From positions 2,976,001-3,040,000 of the forward strand of contig NZ_CP063353.1 of assembly GCF_014931565.1 (NCBI RefSeq): 64,000 nucleotides of DNA. The letters run 5' to 3'. A model generated the notes under the pieces. It worked only from the letters and a program-made list of their open reading frames with translations, was not told the origin of the DNA and did no database searches. Positions 45,955 through 57,614 of the stretch are shown here, piece after piece. Position numbers and translations under genes: made by a program. This DNA is from Clostridium sp. 'deep sea' (GTDB lineage Bacteria > Bacillota > UBA994 > PWPR01). Each line of letters opens with the position of its first letter. Position 1 is the first letter of the stretch.

Positions 45955-48900
45955 TTGATAGACCACAACAAATTTGATGCAATGTTAATAGGATTAGCTT
46001 CTCCAGAGAAGATTCGATCTTGGTCAAAAGGTGAAGTAAAGAAGCCTGAAACAATAAATTACCGAACCCTTAAGCCGGAACGTGATGGTTTGTTTTGTGA
46101 GCGTATATTTGGACCACAAAAAGACTGGGAATGTCATTGTGGAAAATATAAGAGAATTAGATATAAAGGTGTAGTATGTGATCGCTGTGGCGTTGAAGTT
46201 ACAAGATCACGAGTGCGCCGTGAACGAATGGGACATATTGAGTTAGCAGCTCCAGTATCGCATATTTGGTACTTTAAAGGGGTTCCTAGTCGTATAGGAT
46301 ATGTATTAGGTATGTCTCCACGTTTGCTCGAAAAAGTGCTGTATTTTGCTTCATATGTTGTACTAGATGCTGGTGATACAGCGTTGACAAAAAAACAAGT
46401 ATTAACCGAAGTAGAATATCGCGAAGCCAGAGATAAATATGGTCAAGCATTTACTGTTGGCATGGGTGCAGAGGCTATTAAAGTATTATTGAGTGAAGTG
46501 GAGCTAGGCAAAGAAGCTACCGCTTTGAGACAAGAAATAGCCGATACCTCAGGCCAAAGAAAAAAACGAGCCATGAGAAGACTGGAGATTATCGATGCCT
46601 TCTCAAAATCTGGCAATAATCCTGAGTGGATGATATTAGATGTAATTCCTGTTATACCGCCTGACTTAAGACCAATGGTTCAATTAGATGGTGGTAGATT
46701 CGCTACATGCGATTTAAACGATTTATATAGAAGAGTAATTAACCGAAACAACCGTTTAAAGAGATTATTAGATTTAGGTGCTCCAGACATAATTGTACGT
46801 AACGAAAAACGTATGTTACAAGAGGCTGTAGATGCTTTAATCGATAACGGTCGTCGAGGAAGACCTGTTACAGGTCCCGGAAACCGTGCTCTAAAGTCTT
46901 TAAGTGATATGCTTAAAGGTAAACAGGGTCGTTTCCGTCAAAACCTACTTGGTAAGCGTGTTGACTACTCTGGTCGTTCAGTTATTGTAGTTGGTCCTGA
47001 GCTAAAGTTGTATCAGTGCGGGCTACCTAAAGAAATGGCTCTTGAGCTATTTAAGCCTTTTGTAATGAAAGAGCTTGTTGAAAATGGCAGTGCCACAAAT
47101 ATTAAATCAGCTAAAAAGAAAGTAGAGCGGATGCATGATGAGGTATGGGATGTATTGGAGTATGTTATTAAAGATCACCCTGTGCTGTTAAACCGTGCAC
47201 CTACTTTACACAGATTAGGTATCCAGGCCTTTGAGCCAAAGTTGGTTGAAGGAAAAGCCATACAAGTACATCCACTAGTGTGTTCTGGTTATAATGCTGA
47301 CTTTGATGGTGACCAAATGGCTGTACATGTACCATTATCTGCTGAAGCACAAGCTGAGTGTAGAATACTTCTATTATCAGCCCATAACTTATTAAACCCT
47401 AAGGATGGTAGCCCTGAGTCCGTACCAGCCAAAGACATGGTATTGGGTATCTACTTTATGACTATGTTAAGACCTGGTGATTTAGGCGAGGGTAAAATCT
47501 TTAGTTCATATGAAGAAGCCTTAATGGCTTACCAAACAAATAATATTGGTTTACAGGCTGGTATTAAAGTTTATTTAAAAGCAAACGGAAAACGTCAGTT
47601 AGTGGATACAACTATTGGGCGCTTAATTCTTAATGAGTTTATTCCTCAGGATTTAGGATTTGTAGACCGTAGTATTCCGAGTAATGAATGTTTACCAGAA
47701 ATAAACTTTAAGGTTGCCAAAAAGCAACTAGGTAAAATAGTAGACCAGTGTTACAGATGTCATGGTAATACTATTACAGCTGGTGTTCTTGATGATTTAA
47801 AACGTTTAGGTTTTCAGAACTCAACGTTATCTGGGATTTCAATTGGTGTTAATGATATTATTATACCTAAAGAAAAACACGAGATTATTGAGAAAGCCGA
47901 TATTGAAGTAGAAAGAATTAAACGTGCTTTTAGACGTGGTCTTTTAAGTGAAGAAGAACGTTATAAGCGTATTATAGAAATATGGCATGGTGTAAAAGCT
48001 GATGTTACTAAGGCTTTACAGAGCGCTATACCTGAGTTTAATACTTTAGGTATTATGCATGTCTCAGGTGCGAGGGGTAACATATCTCAGTTAACTCAGA
48101 TGGGCGGAATGCGTGGGCTAATGGCAGACCCATCCGGCCGAGAAATTGAGTTGCCAATAAAAGCCAACTTCCGAGAGGGACTAGATGTATTAGAGTATTT
48201 CACATCAACCCACGGAACACGTAAAGGTCTTGCAGATACAGCTTTACGAACAGCTGACTCAGGTTATTTAACCAGACGTTTAGTAGATGTGTCTCAAGAT
48301 GTAATTGTAAGAGATATAGACTGTAATACAACTAGTGGAACTTATACTGAGGATATATACAGTGACTCTACCGTAATTGTTCCTATAAGTGAGCGTATTC
48401 AAGGTAGAACAGCTGCTGAAGATATTTGTTATCCAGTTTATGTTGATCCTATTACAGGAGAGCTTAACGATAATGAAAAGATTATTGTTGATGAGAATGA
48501 AATGGTTAGCTACGCAGATGCAGAGTTAATTCAAACATTTGGTATCATCAAAGCTCCTATATCAGGAAAAATTAAAGTTAAAGCAGATAGATTAGAAATT
48601 AAAGGTGACGGTGGTACTGAAATAAGATATATTTCACCAGATCACGAAGTTTTAGTAAAAAATAACGATGAAGTATCTGCTGGAGATAAATTAACAAGTC
48701 GCTTGATTCATGGCGTATATATTAGAACTGTACTAAACTGCCGTAGTAAGCAGGGTGTGTGTGCTAAGTGTTATGGTCGTGATATGGCTACAGGTAACCA
48801 TGTAACAGTTGGTGAGGCTATTGGTACTGTGGCTGCTCAATCAATTGGTGAGCCTGGTACTCAGTTAACAATGCGTACATTCCATACTGGTGGTGTAGCT

Positions 48901-49686
48901 GGTAATGATATTACCCAAGGTTTGCCACGTGTAGAAGAATTATTTGAAGCCCGTAATCCAAAGGGTCAAGCAATAATAACTGAAGTTGATGGTAGAATTC
49001 ATATAGAAGAAGAACGTGAGCATCGTTTAATTTCTGTAATAACAGAAGAGGGTGAGGCTCAAAGTTATAAAGTTCCATATAGTATGCGCTTAAAAGTTAA
49101 AGAAAATGTAGAGGTCGAAGCAGGTCAGCCATTAACAGAGGGTTCAATTAATCCACATGAATTATTAGATATTAGTGGTTTAAGAGCTGTTCAGCTTTAT
49201 CTATTAAGTGAGGTGCAAAAAGTATATAGAATGCAGGGTGTAGACATTAATGATAAACATATTGAGGTTATTGTACGTCAAATGTTACGTAAAGTTAAAG
49301 TCGAAGAGGCCTGTGATTCAAGATTGCTTCCTGGTAGTTTAGTAGATATCTTTGCTTTTGAGGATGCAAATGAAGAGGCTTTAATGAAAGGTGGCTTGCC
49401 AGCAACCGCAAGACCTGTGTTGCTAGGTATTACTAAAGCATCATTAGCTACCGATTCATTCTTATCAGCTGCTTCATTCCAAGAAACAACAAGAGTTCTT
49501 ACAGACGCAGCTATAAAAGGTAAACGTGATCCATTATTAGGTCTAAAAGAAAACGTAATAATCGGTAAGCTAATACCAGCCGGAACAGGCTTAGCTAAGT
49601 ACCGCGATTTAGTAGTAAGTAATATCGAAGAAGATATACTAGAAGTTGAAGATGATGCTATAGCAGTATCTCTTGAAGAAAACTAA
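45955..49686 (+). CDS. rpoC: DNA-directed RNA polymerase subunit beta'
   Basis: 1243 aa. I choose TTG 45955, about 10 bases after GAAGGGAG, giving [10 protein letters not shown] like homologs; a GTG at 45946 is in frame but only 2-3 bases from that site. The catalytic NADFDGDQM holds the Mg-binding Asp triad. The N-terminal zinc finger is [20 protein letters not shown], and the second zinc site includes [11 protein letters not shown]. Also seen are the lid/rudder region [20 protein letters not shown] and the trigger-loop area [18 protein letters not shown]. It is followed by a strong terminator instead of the usual L7Ae-like gene. Confidence 0.97.
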   Translation: MIDHNKFDAMLIGLASPEKIRSWSKGEVKKPETINYRTLKPERDGLFCERIFGPQKDWECHCGKYKRIRYKGVVCDRCGVEVTRSRVRRERMGHIELAAPVSHIWYFKGVPSRIGYVLGMSPRLLEKVLYFASYVVLDAGDTALTKKQVLTEVEYREARDKYGQAFTVGMGAEAIKVLLSEVELGKEATALRQEIADTSGQRKKRAMRRLEIIDAFSKSGNNPEWMILDVIPVIPPDLRPMVQLDGGRFATCDLNDLYRRVINRNNRLKRLLDLGAPDIIVRNEKRMLQEAVDALIDNGRRGRPVTGPGNRALKSLSDMLKGKQGRFRQNLLGKRVDYSGRSVIVVGPELKLYQCGLPKEMALELFKPFVMKELVENGSATNIKSAKKKVERMHDEVWDVLEYVIKDHPVLLNRAPTLHRLGIQAFEPKLVEGKAIQVHPLVCSGYNADFDGDQMAVHVPLSAEAQAECRILLLSAHNLLNPKDGSPESVPAKDMVLGIYFMTMLRPGDLGEGKIFSSYEEALMAYQTNNIGLQAGIKVYLKANGKRQLVDTTIGRLILNEFIPQDLGFVDRSIPSNECLPEINFKVAKKQLGKIVDQCYRCHGNTITAGVLDDLKRLGFQNSTLSGISIGVNDIIIPKEKHEIIEKADIEVERIKRAFRRGLLSEEERYKRIIEIWHGVKADVTKALQSAIPEFNTLGIMHVSGARGNISQLTQMGGMRGLMADPSGREIELPIKANFREGLDVLEYFTSTHGTRKGLADTALRTADSGYLTRRLVDVSQDVIVRDIDCNTTSGTYTEDIYSDSTVIVPISERIQGRTAAEDICYPVYVDPITGELNDNEKIIVDENEMVSYADAELIQTFGIIKAPISGKIKVKADRLEIKGDGGTEIRYISPDHEVLVKNNDEVSAGDKLTSRLIHGVYIRTVLNCRSKQGVCAKCYGRDMATGNHVTVGEAIGTVAAQSIGEPGTQLTMRTFHTGGVAGNDITQGLPRVEELFEARNPKGQAIITEVDGRIHIEEEREHRLISVITEEGEAQSYKVPYSMRLKVKENVEVEAGQPLTEGSINPHELLDISGLRAVQLYLLSEVQKVYRMQGVDINDKHIEVIVRQMLRKVKVEEACDSRLLPGSLVDIFAFEDANEEALMKGGLPATARPVLLGITKASLATDSFLSAASFQETTRVLTDAAIKGKRDPLLGLKENVIIGKLIPAGTGLAKYRDLVVSNIEEDILEVEDDAIAVSLEEN

Positions 49687-49697
49687 AATAATTAAAA

Positions 49698-49725
49698 GGC
49701 TCACTCGTAAGAGTGAGTCTTTTTT
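49698..49725 (+). terminator. Terminator after rpoC
   Basis: GGCTCACTC-GTAA-GAGTGAGTC followed by six T. Confidence 0.9.
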
Positions 49726-49751
49726 AGTATGTACTTTTCATAATAATTAAC

Positions 49752-50180
49752 GTAGGGGATGGCTTTGTGCCATTCTGTGTTAGGTGTTAAACCTACAAAA
49801 AACCTCCCATTCAAAACGTTTGGTAAACCACCCAGTGGGGTCTGGCCTCAACATAATAAGCAATATCTGTATTCTTTGTATAATATAAATCTAAAAGCAG
49901 TGACTTTCTTACCAGCAAGAGGCCTGACCCCTGTTATAATTAAACCGTTAGGCATTAAGAAGGTTTTGGTTATACTTGCTTAACATATCACTGCTCAATC
50001 AAAACTCTACTCCGCAAGCCTTATGGCTTGCTAATTTTTAAGGTAATCAGCGGTTGCTAATGCCAATGTTTGCCACTGGGACACATCATTCGGTTTATAG
50101 CTCCTACCACTGTGTAAAGTTAAATGAAACAATAAGTTGTAAAGACGCGTAAGTTAATGCCTCAAGAAATGTCCCGACTA
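49752..50180 (+). repeat. Dispersed structured repeats after rpoC
   Basis: GGATGGC-TTTGT-GCCATTC (49758); the main repeat GGGGTCTGGCCTC (49837-49849) / GAGGCCTGACCCC (49919-49931) with tail CCGTTAGGCATTAAG; then GCAAGCC-TTAT-GGCTTGC (50015) and GGGACACATCATTCGG ... AAGAAATGTCCC (50078-50175). The apparent 74-codon ORF here lies wholly in repeat sequence. Confidence 0.8.
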
Positions 50181-50270
50181 AAAGTCCAACGAAATATAAC
50201 TGCCACCAACAATGTTATACTTTCTGATTGAATCAGCCTTACATGGTATACTATAAAAAGAGGTGAAATA

Positions 50271-51179
50271 ATGAAAATAGATAGACTTCTAGGAATTCTT
50301 ATGCAACTAATAAACAAAAAAAAGATTACTGCTAAACAATTGGCAGATTATTATGAGGTATCTGTAAGAACTATTCATAGAGATATGGAGACACTTAATA
50401 TGGCTGGAATTCCGCTGTACGGTGATGTTGGAAAAAATGGTGGTTATGCACTGCTTGATAACTATAGACTTGATAAAAGCTTTCTCAGCAAAAATGAAGC
50501 AAATATACTTATAAAATTCTTAGAAGACCTCAGTAACATTGGTGCATCAAAAGAAATCAGTTCTATTTACAATAAAATCCAACTTACAAATAGTATTGAA
50601 GACGATGAAAAGCTGGTTATTCAATTAAACCCCTTAATCAGTGATGAGTTCTTTAAAGAAAACCTTAAATGCCTGTCTTCAGCTAGGGATTCATTGAATA
50701 AGGTACACATTAAATACTATGATGTTAATTTTAAGGAGACTCATAGAATAATTAATCCATACACACTGCTTATGACTACTACAAAATGGTATGTATACGC
50801 GTATTGTGAACTACGAAAAGACTTTAGATTATTTAAGCTCAATAGAATTATCTCAGTTGAAGTCTTGAAAGAGAAATTTAATAAAATTGAACTGCCTGAG
50901 GTGAAACCTTGGCAGACAAGTGGTGAAGGAAATAGTGATTTAGAAAGCATCATTCTAAAGGTTGACATAAACCTGCTTGGTAGGGTTGCTGAAATATTCA
51001 AATACCATACCTGTGATATACGAGAGGACTATATACTAATAAACATAAATGCAAAACTGGATGAATGGTTATTTGCAACTATACTTTCACTAACCCCATA
51101 TGTTGAGATAATAGAGCCATCTCACCTTAAAATAGAATATAAAGATAGACTAAATAAGGGACTAAGTAAAAACTGTTAA
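50271..51179 (+). CDS. WYL-domain transcriptional regulator (YafY type)
   Basis: 302 aa. The N-terminal winged HTH (residues 1-60: RLLGILMQLINKKKITAKQLADYYEVSVRTIHRDMETLNMAGIPLYGD) is of the HTH_11 type. A WYL ligand-sensing domain (residues about 135-210) includes VHIKYYDVNFKETHRIINPYTLLMTTTKWYVYAYCELRKDFRLFKLNRI, followed by a WCX-type C-terminus. Such proteins bind nucleic acids or ligands and often control stress genes. The next gene, 70 bases on in the same direction, encodes a GyrI-like ligand-binding protein, a common partner. The ribosome site is AGAGGTGAA. Confidence 0.92.
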   Translation: MKIDRLLGILMQLINKKKITAKQLADYYEVSVRTIHRDMETLNMAGIPLYGDVGKNGGYALLDNYRLDKSFLSKNEANILIKFLEDLSNIGASKEISSIYNKIQLTNSIEDDEKLVIQLNPLISDEFFKENLKCLSSARDSLNKVHIKYYDVNFKETHRIINPYTLLMTTTKWYVYAYCELRKDFRLFKLNRIISVEVLKEKFNKIELPEVKPWQTSGEGNSDLESIILKVDINLLGRVAEIFKYHTCDIREDYILININAKLDEWLFATILSLTPYVEIIEPSHLKIEYKDRLNKGLSKNC

Positions 51180-51249
51180 CCATGACATACTGCTGTCAGT
51201 ATTACTCCTACATAATTAAGATATAATCTTAAGAAAGTGAGACGATAGT

Positions 51250-51693
51250 ATGAACTATACAATTGGAGAGAAAAAGGGTTTTATGTTAGTTGGTATGAAG
51301 TACTACGGGAATAACTCAAATGAAATAGGAAAACTTTGGGATAACTTCGTAGCCAGAATTGGAGAAATAAGAAATAGAGTTGATGTGGATATTCACTATG
51401 GATATGATACTTGGACAGCAGAGATAAATACCAATGGCAAGTTTACCTATTATGCAGCAGTTAAAGTGGCAGATGATTCATGCGTTCCGGCTGGAATGGA
51501 TCTAATAAAAATCCCTGCTAATAAATATGCAATATTCAAAATTGAGAACTATAATGAGTATCCTAATTACGATAATATAGTTCAACATATATATAAAGAA
51601 GTTCTACCTAAAGAAGGATTAATAATTAGTAGTAATTATGATTTTGAAGAGACCGGTAAAAAAGACATGTATTTTCATGTGCCTATTAAATAA
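51250..51693 (+). CDS. GyrI-like / AraC-effector-binding-domain protein
   Basis: 147 aa stand-alone small-molecule-binding (SHV2/GyrI-like) domain. Typical features are the GFMLVGMKYYGNNSNEIGKLWDNF start, the FTYYAAVKVADD strand with the following IPANKYAIFKIE, and the C-terminal EVLPKEGLIISSNYDFEE. Such domains bind hydrophobic ligands or buffer toxins. It is probably co-expressed with the WYL regulator (70-base gap, AAAGTGAG ribosome site). The ligand is unknown. Confidence 0.85.
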   Translation: MNYTIGEKKGFMLVGMKYYGNNSNEIGKLWDNFVARIGEIRNRVDVDIHYGYDTWTAEINTNGKFTYYAAVKVADDSCVPAGMDLIKIPANKYAIFKIENYNEYPNYDNIVQHIYKEVLPKEGLIISSNYDFEETGKKDMYFHVPIK

Positions 51694-51712
51694 CCCTAAA
51701 ATCTATAAAGTC

Positions 51713-51742
51713 AAAAAGCTTACCTAATAGGGTGAGCTTTTT
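51713..51742 (+). terminator. Terminator after the GyrI-like gene
   Basis: AAAAAGCTTACC pairs with GGTGAGCTTTTT and ends in a T run. Confidence 0.85.
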
Positions 51743-51941
51743 CGATAGACAGTACTTATAGCCAAGTAAAATACTGCAAATGATATAATTTAAAATAAAT
51801 TACATATATGTAACAAAATGTAGTAACGGTATGCCTTTAAATTCGCTCTGTAAGGCATTTTTTTACTATTTAAAGGTAACAACATAGACTCACGGCTAAA
51901 CCTTTTCTATGGACGAATCCTGTGTATTATGTAAAAAACGA

Positions 51942-52822
51942 CTTTCGTAGGGCGAACCTTGTGTTCGCCTGTGTCTGTTATAACATAAATCTACCAAAAA
52001 AATTCTTCAACTAAACGCCTGGCTAACCTGACAGTGGGGTCTGGCCTCAACATGACTAACTATGAATTAATTATTTAGTTAACATAGAACTGAAAGCAAT
52101 AAGTTTCATACCAGCAAGAGGCCTGACCCCTGTTACAATCAAAGCGTTAGGAATTAAGGCACACGATAATTAAAAAAGAATTTGATAAAACGTCTACTTA
52201 GTAGAAAACCTCCAACAAAAACGTCTGGTTAACCTCATGGTGGGGTCTGGCCTCAACATGATTAACTATGAATTAATTATTTAGTTAACATAGAACTGAA
52301 AGCAATAAGTCTCAATCAGCAAGAGGCCTGACCCCTGTTACAATCAAAGCGTTAGGAATTAAGGCACACGATAATTAAAAAAGAATTTGATAAAACGTCT
52401 ACTTAGTAGAAAACCTCCAACAAAAACGTGTGGCTAACCTCACGGTGGGGTCTGGCCTCAACATGACTAACTATGAATTAATTATTTAGTTAACATAGAA
52501 CTGAAAGCAATAAGTTTCATACCAGCAAGAGGCCTGACCCCTGTTACAATCAAAGCGTTAGGAATTAAGGGACACGATAATTAAAAAAGAATTTGATAAA
52601 ACGTCAAATTAGTAAAAAACCTCCAACAAAAACGCCTAGCTAGCCTCACGGTGGGGTCTGGCCTCAACATGACTAACTATGGCTTAATTATTTAGTTAAC
52701 ATAGAACTGAAAGCAATAAGTCTCAATCAGCAAGAGGCCTGACCCCTGTTACAATCAAAGCGCTAGGAATTAAGGCACACGATATTTAAAAATGAATTTG
52801 ATAAAACGTCAACTTTGTTCAA
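51942..52822 (+). repeat. Tandem array: four copies of a ~206-bp structured repeat
   Basis: GGGGTCTGGCCTC recurs at 52036, 52242, 52447 and 52653 (period 205-206), each followed 82 or so bases later by GAGGCCTGACCCC, then TGTTACAATCAAAGCG(T/C)TAGGAATTAAGG. Only the first copy is preceded by the small hairpin, here GGGCGAAC-CTTGT-GTTCGCCT (51950-51970). Copies are about 95% alike by eye. No gene is present. Confidence 0.9.
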
Positions 52823-52854
52823 TCGGTGGAAAAAACTACAAACTAAAAAAAACT

Positions 52855-53088
52855 GTTGACTATCTAAACCTAACCTGTTAAACTAGCCGAGTATGCAAAA
52901 AGCCTAGGGGTGAGGGGTTTAATTACTACTCATATCATCATCTATGAGTAAAATCACACCCAAAAGGCAAAAATAAATACTAAGATAATAATTTTAAGTA
53001 TCAAACAGCTAAAAACACTGCATTTTTTCATTCTTACTAATGCTTGTACGTCTGTTACTGTACTTAACAAAAAATTCTTAAAAATATT
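52855..53088 (+). promoter_or_regulatory. Far-upstream region of the str operon
   Basis: TTGACT (52855) with TTAAACT about 17 bases on is a candidate promoter. Downstream, GGGTG ... CACCC encloses TACTACTCAT / ATGAGTA (52914-52962), a possible structured leader. No gene: the L7Ae-like ORF expected before rpsL is not found. Confidence 0.4.
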
Positions 53089-53089
53089 G

Positions 53090-53118
53090 TTGACATAACG
53101 TTATTATAGTGTTAAAAT
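53090..53118 (+). promoter_or_regulatory. Promoter of rpsL-rpsG-fusA-tuf
   Basis: TTGACA - 17 - TAAAAT. Confidence 0.85.
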
Positions 53119-53163
53119 GAGCGAGTCTGTAAAATACTACAATGTATTTACGCTGCTTGTAGT

Positions 53164-53209
53164 CACATTGAAAATGTGGCTTTTTGACCGGGTGACGTTG
53201 CCGCGCGGT
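53164..53209 (+). promoter_or_regulatory. Leader hairpins of the str operon
   Basis: CACATT-GAA-AATGTG followed by GGCTTTTT resembles an attenuator (53164-53185). A second stem, GACCG / CGGTC (53186-53209), follows. They lie between the promoter and rpsL. Confidence 0.5.
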
Positions 53210-53259
53210 CATATTCTATTGCTAAAAAGAAATTCGGTACAACCGAGGGAGGTGCAATG

Positions 53260-53631
53260 ATGCCGACCATTAATCAATTAGTACGTAAAGGACGTCATAC
53301 TTCAAAGAAGAAGTCTGCTTCTCGTAAGTTAGGTGGTTCTCCACAACGTAGGGGAATGTGTGTTCAGGTCCGTACTATGAATCCAAAAAAACCAAACTCA
53401 GCGATTCGTAAAATTGCTAGGGTAAGGTTAACTAATGGTGAAGAGGTTACAGCTTACATCCCTGGAATTGGTCACAATTTACAGGAGCACTCAGTAGTTT
53501 TAGTGCGTGGTGGTCGTGTTAAAGATTTACCTGGTGTACGTTTTCACATCGTAAGAGGTACTCTTGACACAGCTGGTGTTGAAGGACGTAAGCAAAGCCG
53601 TTCTAAATACGGTGCTAGACGCCCTAAGTAA
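53260..53631 (+). CDS. rpsL: 30S ribosomal protein S12
   Basis: 123 aa from the second of two adjacent ATGs ([12 protein letters not shown] as in homologs). The decoding-centre loops are intact: [11 protein letters not shown] with both Lys and [11 protein letters not shown], so no streptomycin-resistance substitution is visible. The ribosome site is GGGAGGTG. It is first in the str operon. Confidence 0.98.
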   Translation: MPTINQLVRKGRHTSKKKSASRKLGGSPQRRGMCVQVRTMNPKKPNSAIRKIARVRLTNGEEVTAYIPGIGHNLQEHSVVLVRGGRVKDLPGVRFHIVRGTLDTAGVEGRKQSRSKYGARRPK

Positions 53632-53670
53632 AAGATTAATTGTGTAGTCTATCGTAAAGGAGGTTGCAAA

Positions 53671-54141
53671 ATGCCCCGTAAAGGTCCCGTTCCAAAACGC
53701 GATGTATTACCAGATCCAATTTATAAGAGCAAATTGGTGACACGTTTTATAAATAAATTAATGCTTGATGGTAAACGTGGTGTTGCTCAACGCATTTTTT
53801 ATGGTGCTATGGAAATAGTAGAGCAAAAAAGCGGAAAACCTGCTTTAGAAGTATTTGAGACAGCAATCAAGAACGTTTCTCCAATTCTAGAGGTAAAATC
53901 TCGTCGTGTTGGTGGTGCTACTTATCAGGTACCAACAGAAGTTAGTTCTCGCCGTCAGTTAATGCTTTCTATTCGTTGGTTAGTATCGTACGCCCGGTCG
54001 CGTGGTGAAAGAACCATGGTCGAGCGTTTGTCAGGTGAAATCTTAGATGCCTCTAATAACCAAGGTGGCGCTATTAAGAAGAGAGAAGATACTCACCGTA
54101 TGGCAGAAGCAAATAGAGCTTTCGCACACTACCGTTGGTAG
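53671..54141 (+). CDS. rpsG: 30S ribosomal protein S7
   Basis: 156 aa primary 16S-binding protein of the head. Motifs: [20 protein letters not shown], the conserved [19 protein letters not shown] hairpin and [13 protein letters not shown] at the C-terminus. The ribosome site is AAAGGAGGTTG. It sits between rpsL and fusA as usual. Confidence 0.98.
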   Translation: MPRKGPVPKRDVLPDPIYKSKLVTRFINKLMLDGKRGVAQRIFYGAMEIVEQKSGKPALEVFETAIKNVSPILEVKSRRVGGATYQVPTEVSSRRQLMLSIRWLVSYARSRGERTMVERLSGEILDASNNQGGAIKKREDTHRMAEANRAFAHYRW

Positions 54142-54186
54142 TATAAATTAAACATAAATAAATATTAAGAGAAAGGGGGCTTCTGT

Positions 54187-56256
54187 ATGTCTGCAAGTAA
54201 TGCACTAAATAATGTTCGAAATATTGGAATTATGGCTCACATTGATGCTGGCAAAACTACTACAACTGAACGTATTTTGTTTTATACTGGACGCGTTCAT
54301 AGATTAGGGGAAGTGCATGAAGGTTCTGCTACTATGGACTGGATGGTTCAAGAGCAGGAAAGAGGAATTACCATAACTTCTGCTGCAACTACTTGTCATT
54401 GGAAAGGGAAAACAGTAAATATTATTGATACACCCGGACACGTGGATTTTACTGTAGAGGTAGAACGTTCGTTGCGCGTACTAGATGGCTCCGTAGCTGT
54501 TTTTTGTGCTAAAGGCGGAGTAGAGCCTCAATCAGAGACGGTATGGCGACAGGCAACTAGATATAATGTTCCAATAATAGCTTATGTAAATAAGATGGAT
54601 ACACTAGGAGCCGATTTCTACAATGTAGTAGAAATGATGCGAGACCGACTAAGCGCTAATGCAGTGCCTTTACAGATGCCAATAGGTGCTGAGGACAGTT
54701 TCTCTGGTATTATTGATTTGGTAGCTAACAAGATGATTTCTTATAAAGATGATCTTGGTAAAGAAATTGAAGTAATCAGCATACCTGAAGAATACAAAGA
54801 TGAAGCAGAAATAAGAAGAATCGAGATGATCGAAGCTGTAGCTGAGTTCGATGATGAGCTAATGATGACTTATCTCGAGGGTGAAGAAGTTTCTGAAGAA
54901 GTTCTTAAAGATATAATTCGCAAGGTGACTTTAGCTAGCAAGATCGTACCAGTTTTTTGCGGTTCATCTTATAAAAACAAAGGTGTACAGTTAATCCTAG
55001 ACGCTATTGTAGATTATTTACCTTCTCCGCTGGAAGTAATACCTGTAACTGGTACATCTCCAGATAGTGGTGAAGAGGTTGTTCGCAAAGCAGATAATGA
55101 TGAACCTTTTGCAGCATTGGCGTTTAAAATAATGGCTGACAACTATGTAGGTAAACTAGCCTTTTGTCGAGTTTACTCAGGTGTGTTGGAGTCAGGTTCT
55201 TATGTCTATAACTCTACCAAAGGAAAGCGTGAGCGTGTAGGAAGAATTTTAAGAATGCATGCTAATCGCCGTGAAGAGATAAGTAAGGTAACAGCTGGAG
55301 ACATAATTGCTATAGTAGGACTTAAAAATACAGCAACGGGTGATACCCTTTGTGTGGAAGATAATCCAGTTATTTTAGAGTCAATGGAGTTTCCTGAGCC
55401 TGTAATTGAGCAGGCAATTGAGCCTAAAACACGAAATGATGAAGACAAGTTGACAGCAGCACTTGTTAGGTTATCTGAAGAAGATCCAACATTTAAGGCC
55501 TATACAAACCATGATACAGGCCAAACAATTATCTCGGGTATGGGTGAGTTGCACTTAGAAATTATTGCAGATCGTTTATTAAGAGAGTTTGGTGTAAAGG
55601 CTAGTATTGGTAAACCACAGGTAGCTTATAGAGAGACTATTATGAAGCCAGCAAGGGCTGAAGCAAAGTTTGCTCGTCAAAGTGGTGGTCGTGGTCAATA
55701 TGGTCATGTAGTTATTGATGTTGAGCCAATTGAAGGTTATGTTGGTTATGAATTTGAGTCTAAAATTGTAGGTGGAGCAATACCACGAGAATACTGGGCA
55801 GCAGTTGATCAAGGTATTCAAGACGCAATGGTTAACGGAAGTATAGCAGGATATCCAGTAAGCGGAGTAAAGGTAACATTAATAGATGGTAGCTATCATG
55901 AGGTGGATTCATCTGAGATTGCCTTTAAAGTTGCTGGTTCTATGGCTATTAAAGATGCATTGCATAAAGCTCACTCACAGTTGCTTGAGCCAATTATGAA
56001 AGTTGAAGTAGTGGTTCCTGAAGAGTATCTAGGTGACGTCATTGGAGATATTAACTCTAGACGTGGTCGAATTGAAGGAATGGACGAACGCTCAGGCGCA
56101 AGAGTAGTGAATGCAATGGTGCCTTTAGCATGTATGTTTGGTTATGCCACAGACATGCGATCACGCACACAAGGACGCGGATCTTATAGTATGGAGTTTG
56201 CTCAGTATGATCCAGTGCCAACCCAAGTAGCTGAAAAAATTATCAAACATATTTGA
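54187..56256 (+). CDS. fusA: Elongation factor G
   Basis: 689 aa translocation GTPase. G1 AHIDAGKT, switch I/G2 in [12 protein letters not shown]3 DTPGH, G4 NKMD, then domains II-V, ending with the domain IV loop and [20 protein letters not shown]. It is the regular bacterial length and ends at a TGA stop. It is linked to rpsG (45-base gap) and tuf (27-base gap). Confidence 0.98.
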   Translation: MSASNALNNVRNIGIMAHIDAGKTTTTERILFYTGRVHRLGEVHEGSATMDWMVQEQERGITITSAATTCHWKGKTVNIIDTPGHVDFTVEVERSLRVLDGSVAVFCAKGGVEPQSETVWRQATRYNVPIIAYVNKMDTLGADFYNVVEMMRDRLSANAVPLQMPIGAEDSFSGIIDLVANKMISYKDDLGKEIEVISIPEEYKDEAEIRRIEMIEAVAEFDDELMMTYLEGEEVSEEVLKDIIRKVTLASKIVPVFCGSSYKNKGVQLILDAIVDYLPSPLEVIPVTGTSPDSGEEVVRKADNDEPFAALAFKIMADNYVGKLAFCRVYSGVLESGSYVYNSTKGKRERVGRILRMHANRREEISKVTAGDIIAIVGLKNTATGDTLCVEDNPVILESMEFPEPVIEQAIEPKTRNDEDKLTAALVRLSEEDPTFKAYTNHDTGQTIISGMGELHLEIIADRLLREFGVKASIGKPQVAYRETIMKPARAEAKFARQSGGRGQYGHVVIDVEPIEGYVGYEFESKIVGGAIPREYWAAVDQGIQDAMVNGSIAGYPVSGVKVTLIDGSYHEVDSSEIAFKVAGSMAIKDALHKAHSQLLEPIMKVEVVVPEEYLGDVIGDINSRRGRIEGMDERSGARVVNAMVPLACMFGYATDMRSRTQGRGSYSMEFAQYDPVPTQVAEKIIKHI

Positions 56257-56283
56257 TGAAAAATATCTCAGGAGGTCACGATA

Positions 56284-57486
56284 ATGGCTAAACAGAAGTT
56301 TGAACGTAATAAACCACACGTTAATATCGGAACAATTGGTCACATTGACCACGGTAAAACAACTTTAACAGCTGCAATTACAAAAGTTTTAGCAGCAGCT
56401 GGAACTTCAGAAGAAGTTAAATTTGAAGATATCGATAAGGCTCCAGAAGAGAGAGAACGCGGTATTACAATTAACACAGCTCACGTTGAATATGAAACAG
56501 CTGACAGGCATTACGCCCACGTAGACTGCCCAGGCCATGCTGACTATGTTAAAAACATGATCACAGGTGCAGCCCAAATGGATGGAGCTATTTTAGTAGT
56601 ATCAGCTGCTGATGGCCCAATGCCTCAAACACGTGAGCACATTCTTTTAAGTCACCAAGTAAACGTACCTTATATCGTAGTATTTATGAATAAGGCAGAC
56701 ATGGTAGATGATGAAGAGCTTATTGAATTAGTAGAAATGGAAGTACGTGAATTATTAGACCAATACAAATTCCCAGGAGATGACACTCCATTCGTAGCAG
56801 GATCAGCCTTAAAGGCTTTAGAATGTGGTTGTGGAAGTCGTGACTGTGAGTGGTGTGGTCAAATTCTAAAATTAATGGATGAAGTAGATGCCTACATTCC
56901 ATTGCCAGAGCGTGCTGTAGATAAGCCATTCTTAATGCCAATTGAGGATGTATTCTCAATTACAGGTCGTGGTACAGTAGCTACAGGCAGAATCGAACGT
57001 GGAATTGTTCACGTAGGTGATGAAGTAGAAATCGTAGGTATGATGGATCAGCCTCGCAAAACAACCTGTACAGGTGTTGAAATGTTCCGTAAATTAATGG
57101 ACGAAGGTATGGCTGGAGACAACGTAGGTTGTTTATTACGTGGTATTGGTCGTACTGAGATTGAGCGTGGTCAAGTATTAGCTAAACCAGGTAGTATTAA
57201 TCCTCATACTCATTTTAACGGAGAGGTATACGTATTAAAAAAAGAAGAGGGCGGACGTCATAAGCCATTCTTCGCAGGATACCGTCCACAGTTTTTCTTT
57301 AGTACAACAGACGTTACAGGTATTATTGAATTGCCAGAAGGCGTAGAAATGGTTATGCCTGGAGATAACGTACAAATGACAATTAAATTAATCACACCAA
57401 TCGCTATTGAGCAAGGTACAAGTTTTGCTATCCGTGAGGGTGGAAGAACTGTTGGTGCTGGAATTGTTACTTCTATTATTGAGTAG
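56284..57486 (+). CDS. tuf: Elongation factor Tu, copy 2
   Basis: 400 aa, the str-operon copy, with the same GTPase motifs and the same C181-x-C183-x4-C188-x2-C191 cluster as the copy at 36743. The two differ at two residues only and are nearly identical in DNA over the whole coding length, while their flanks are unrelated; this is the usual mark of gene conversion between duplicate tuf genes. The ribosome site is CAGGAGGTCAC, shared with copy 1 in form. Confidence 0.98.
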   Translation: MAKQKFERNKPHVNIGTIGHIDHGKTTLTAAITKVLAAAGTSEEVKFEDIDKAPEERERGITINTAHVEYETADRHYAHVDCPGHADYVKNMITGAAQMDGAILVVSAADGPMPQTREHILLSHQVNVPYIVVFMNKADMVDDEELIELVEMEVRELLDQYKFPGDDTPFVAGSALKALECGCGSRDCEWCGQILKLMDEVDAYIPLPERAVDKPFLMPIEDVFSITGRGTVATGRIERGIVHVGDEVEIVGMMDQPRKTTCTGVEMFRKLMDEGMAGDNVGCLLRGIGRTEIERGQVLAKPGSINPHTHFNGEVYVLKKEEGGRHKPFFAGYRPQFFFSTTDVTGIIELPEGVEMVMPGDNVQMTIKLITPIAIEQGTSFAIREGGRTVGAGIVTSIIE

Positions 57487-57614
57487 TAATAACTCTACTA
57501 AGGCTCAAATTTGAGTCATATTAACCTAAATGCTATGAAGCAGAAGGTTGCCACCCTTTATTTGTGGGGAATTTCTGTGGAGCATAGTCCCACTTAAGGA
57601 CAAGGAGGAGAAAA
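57487..57614 (+). promoter_or_regulatory. Gap between tuf copy 2 and rpsJ
   Basis: It holds the perfect 12-base palindrome CTCAAATTTGAG (near 57504) and a GCCACCC / GTGGGG pairing further on. It may be a leader for the S10 operon. No promoter is obvious. Confidence 0.35.

Noticed and set aside
49759-49983. 74-codon ORF after rpoC
   Set aside because: Composed of the dispersed repeat sequence; not conserved in frame in the other repeat copies.
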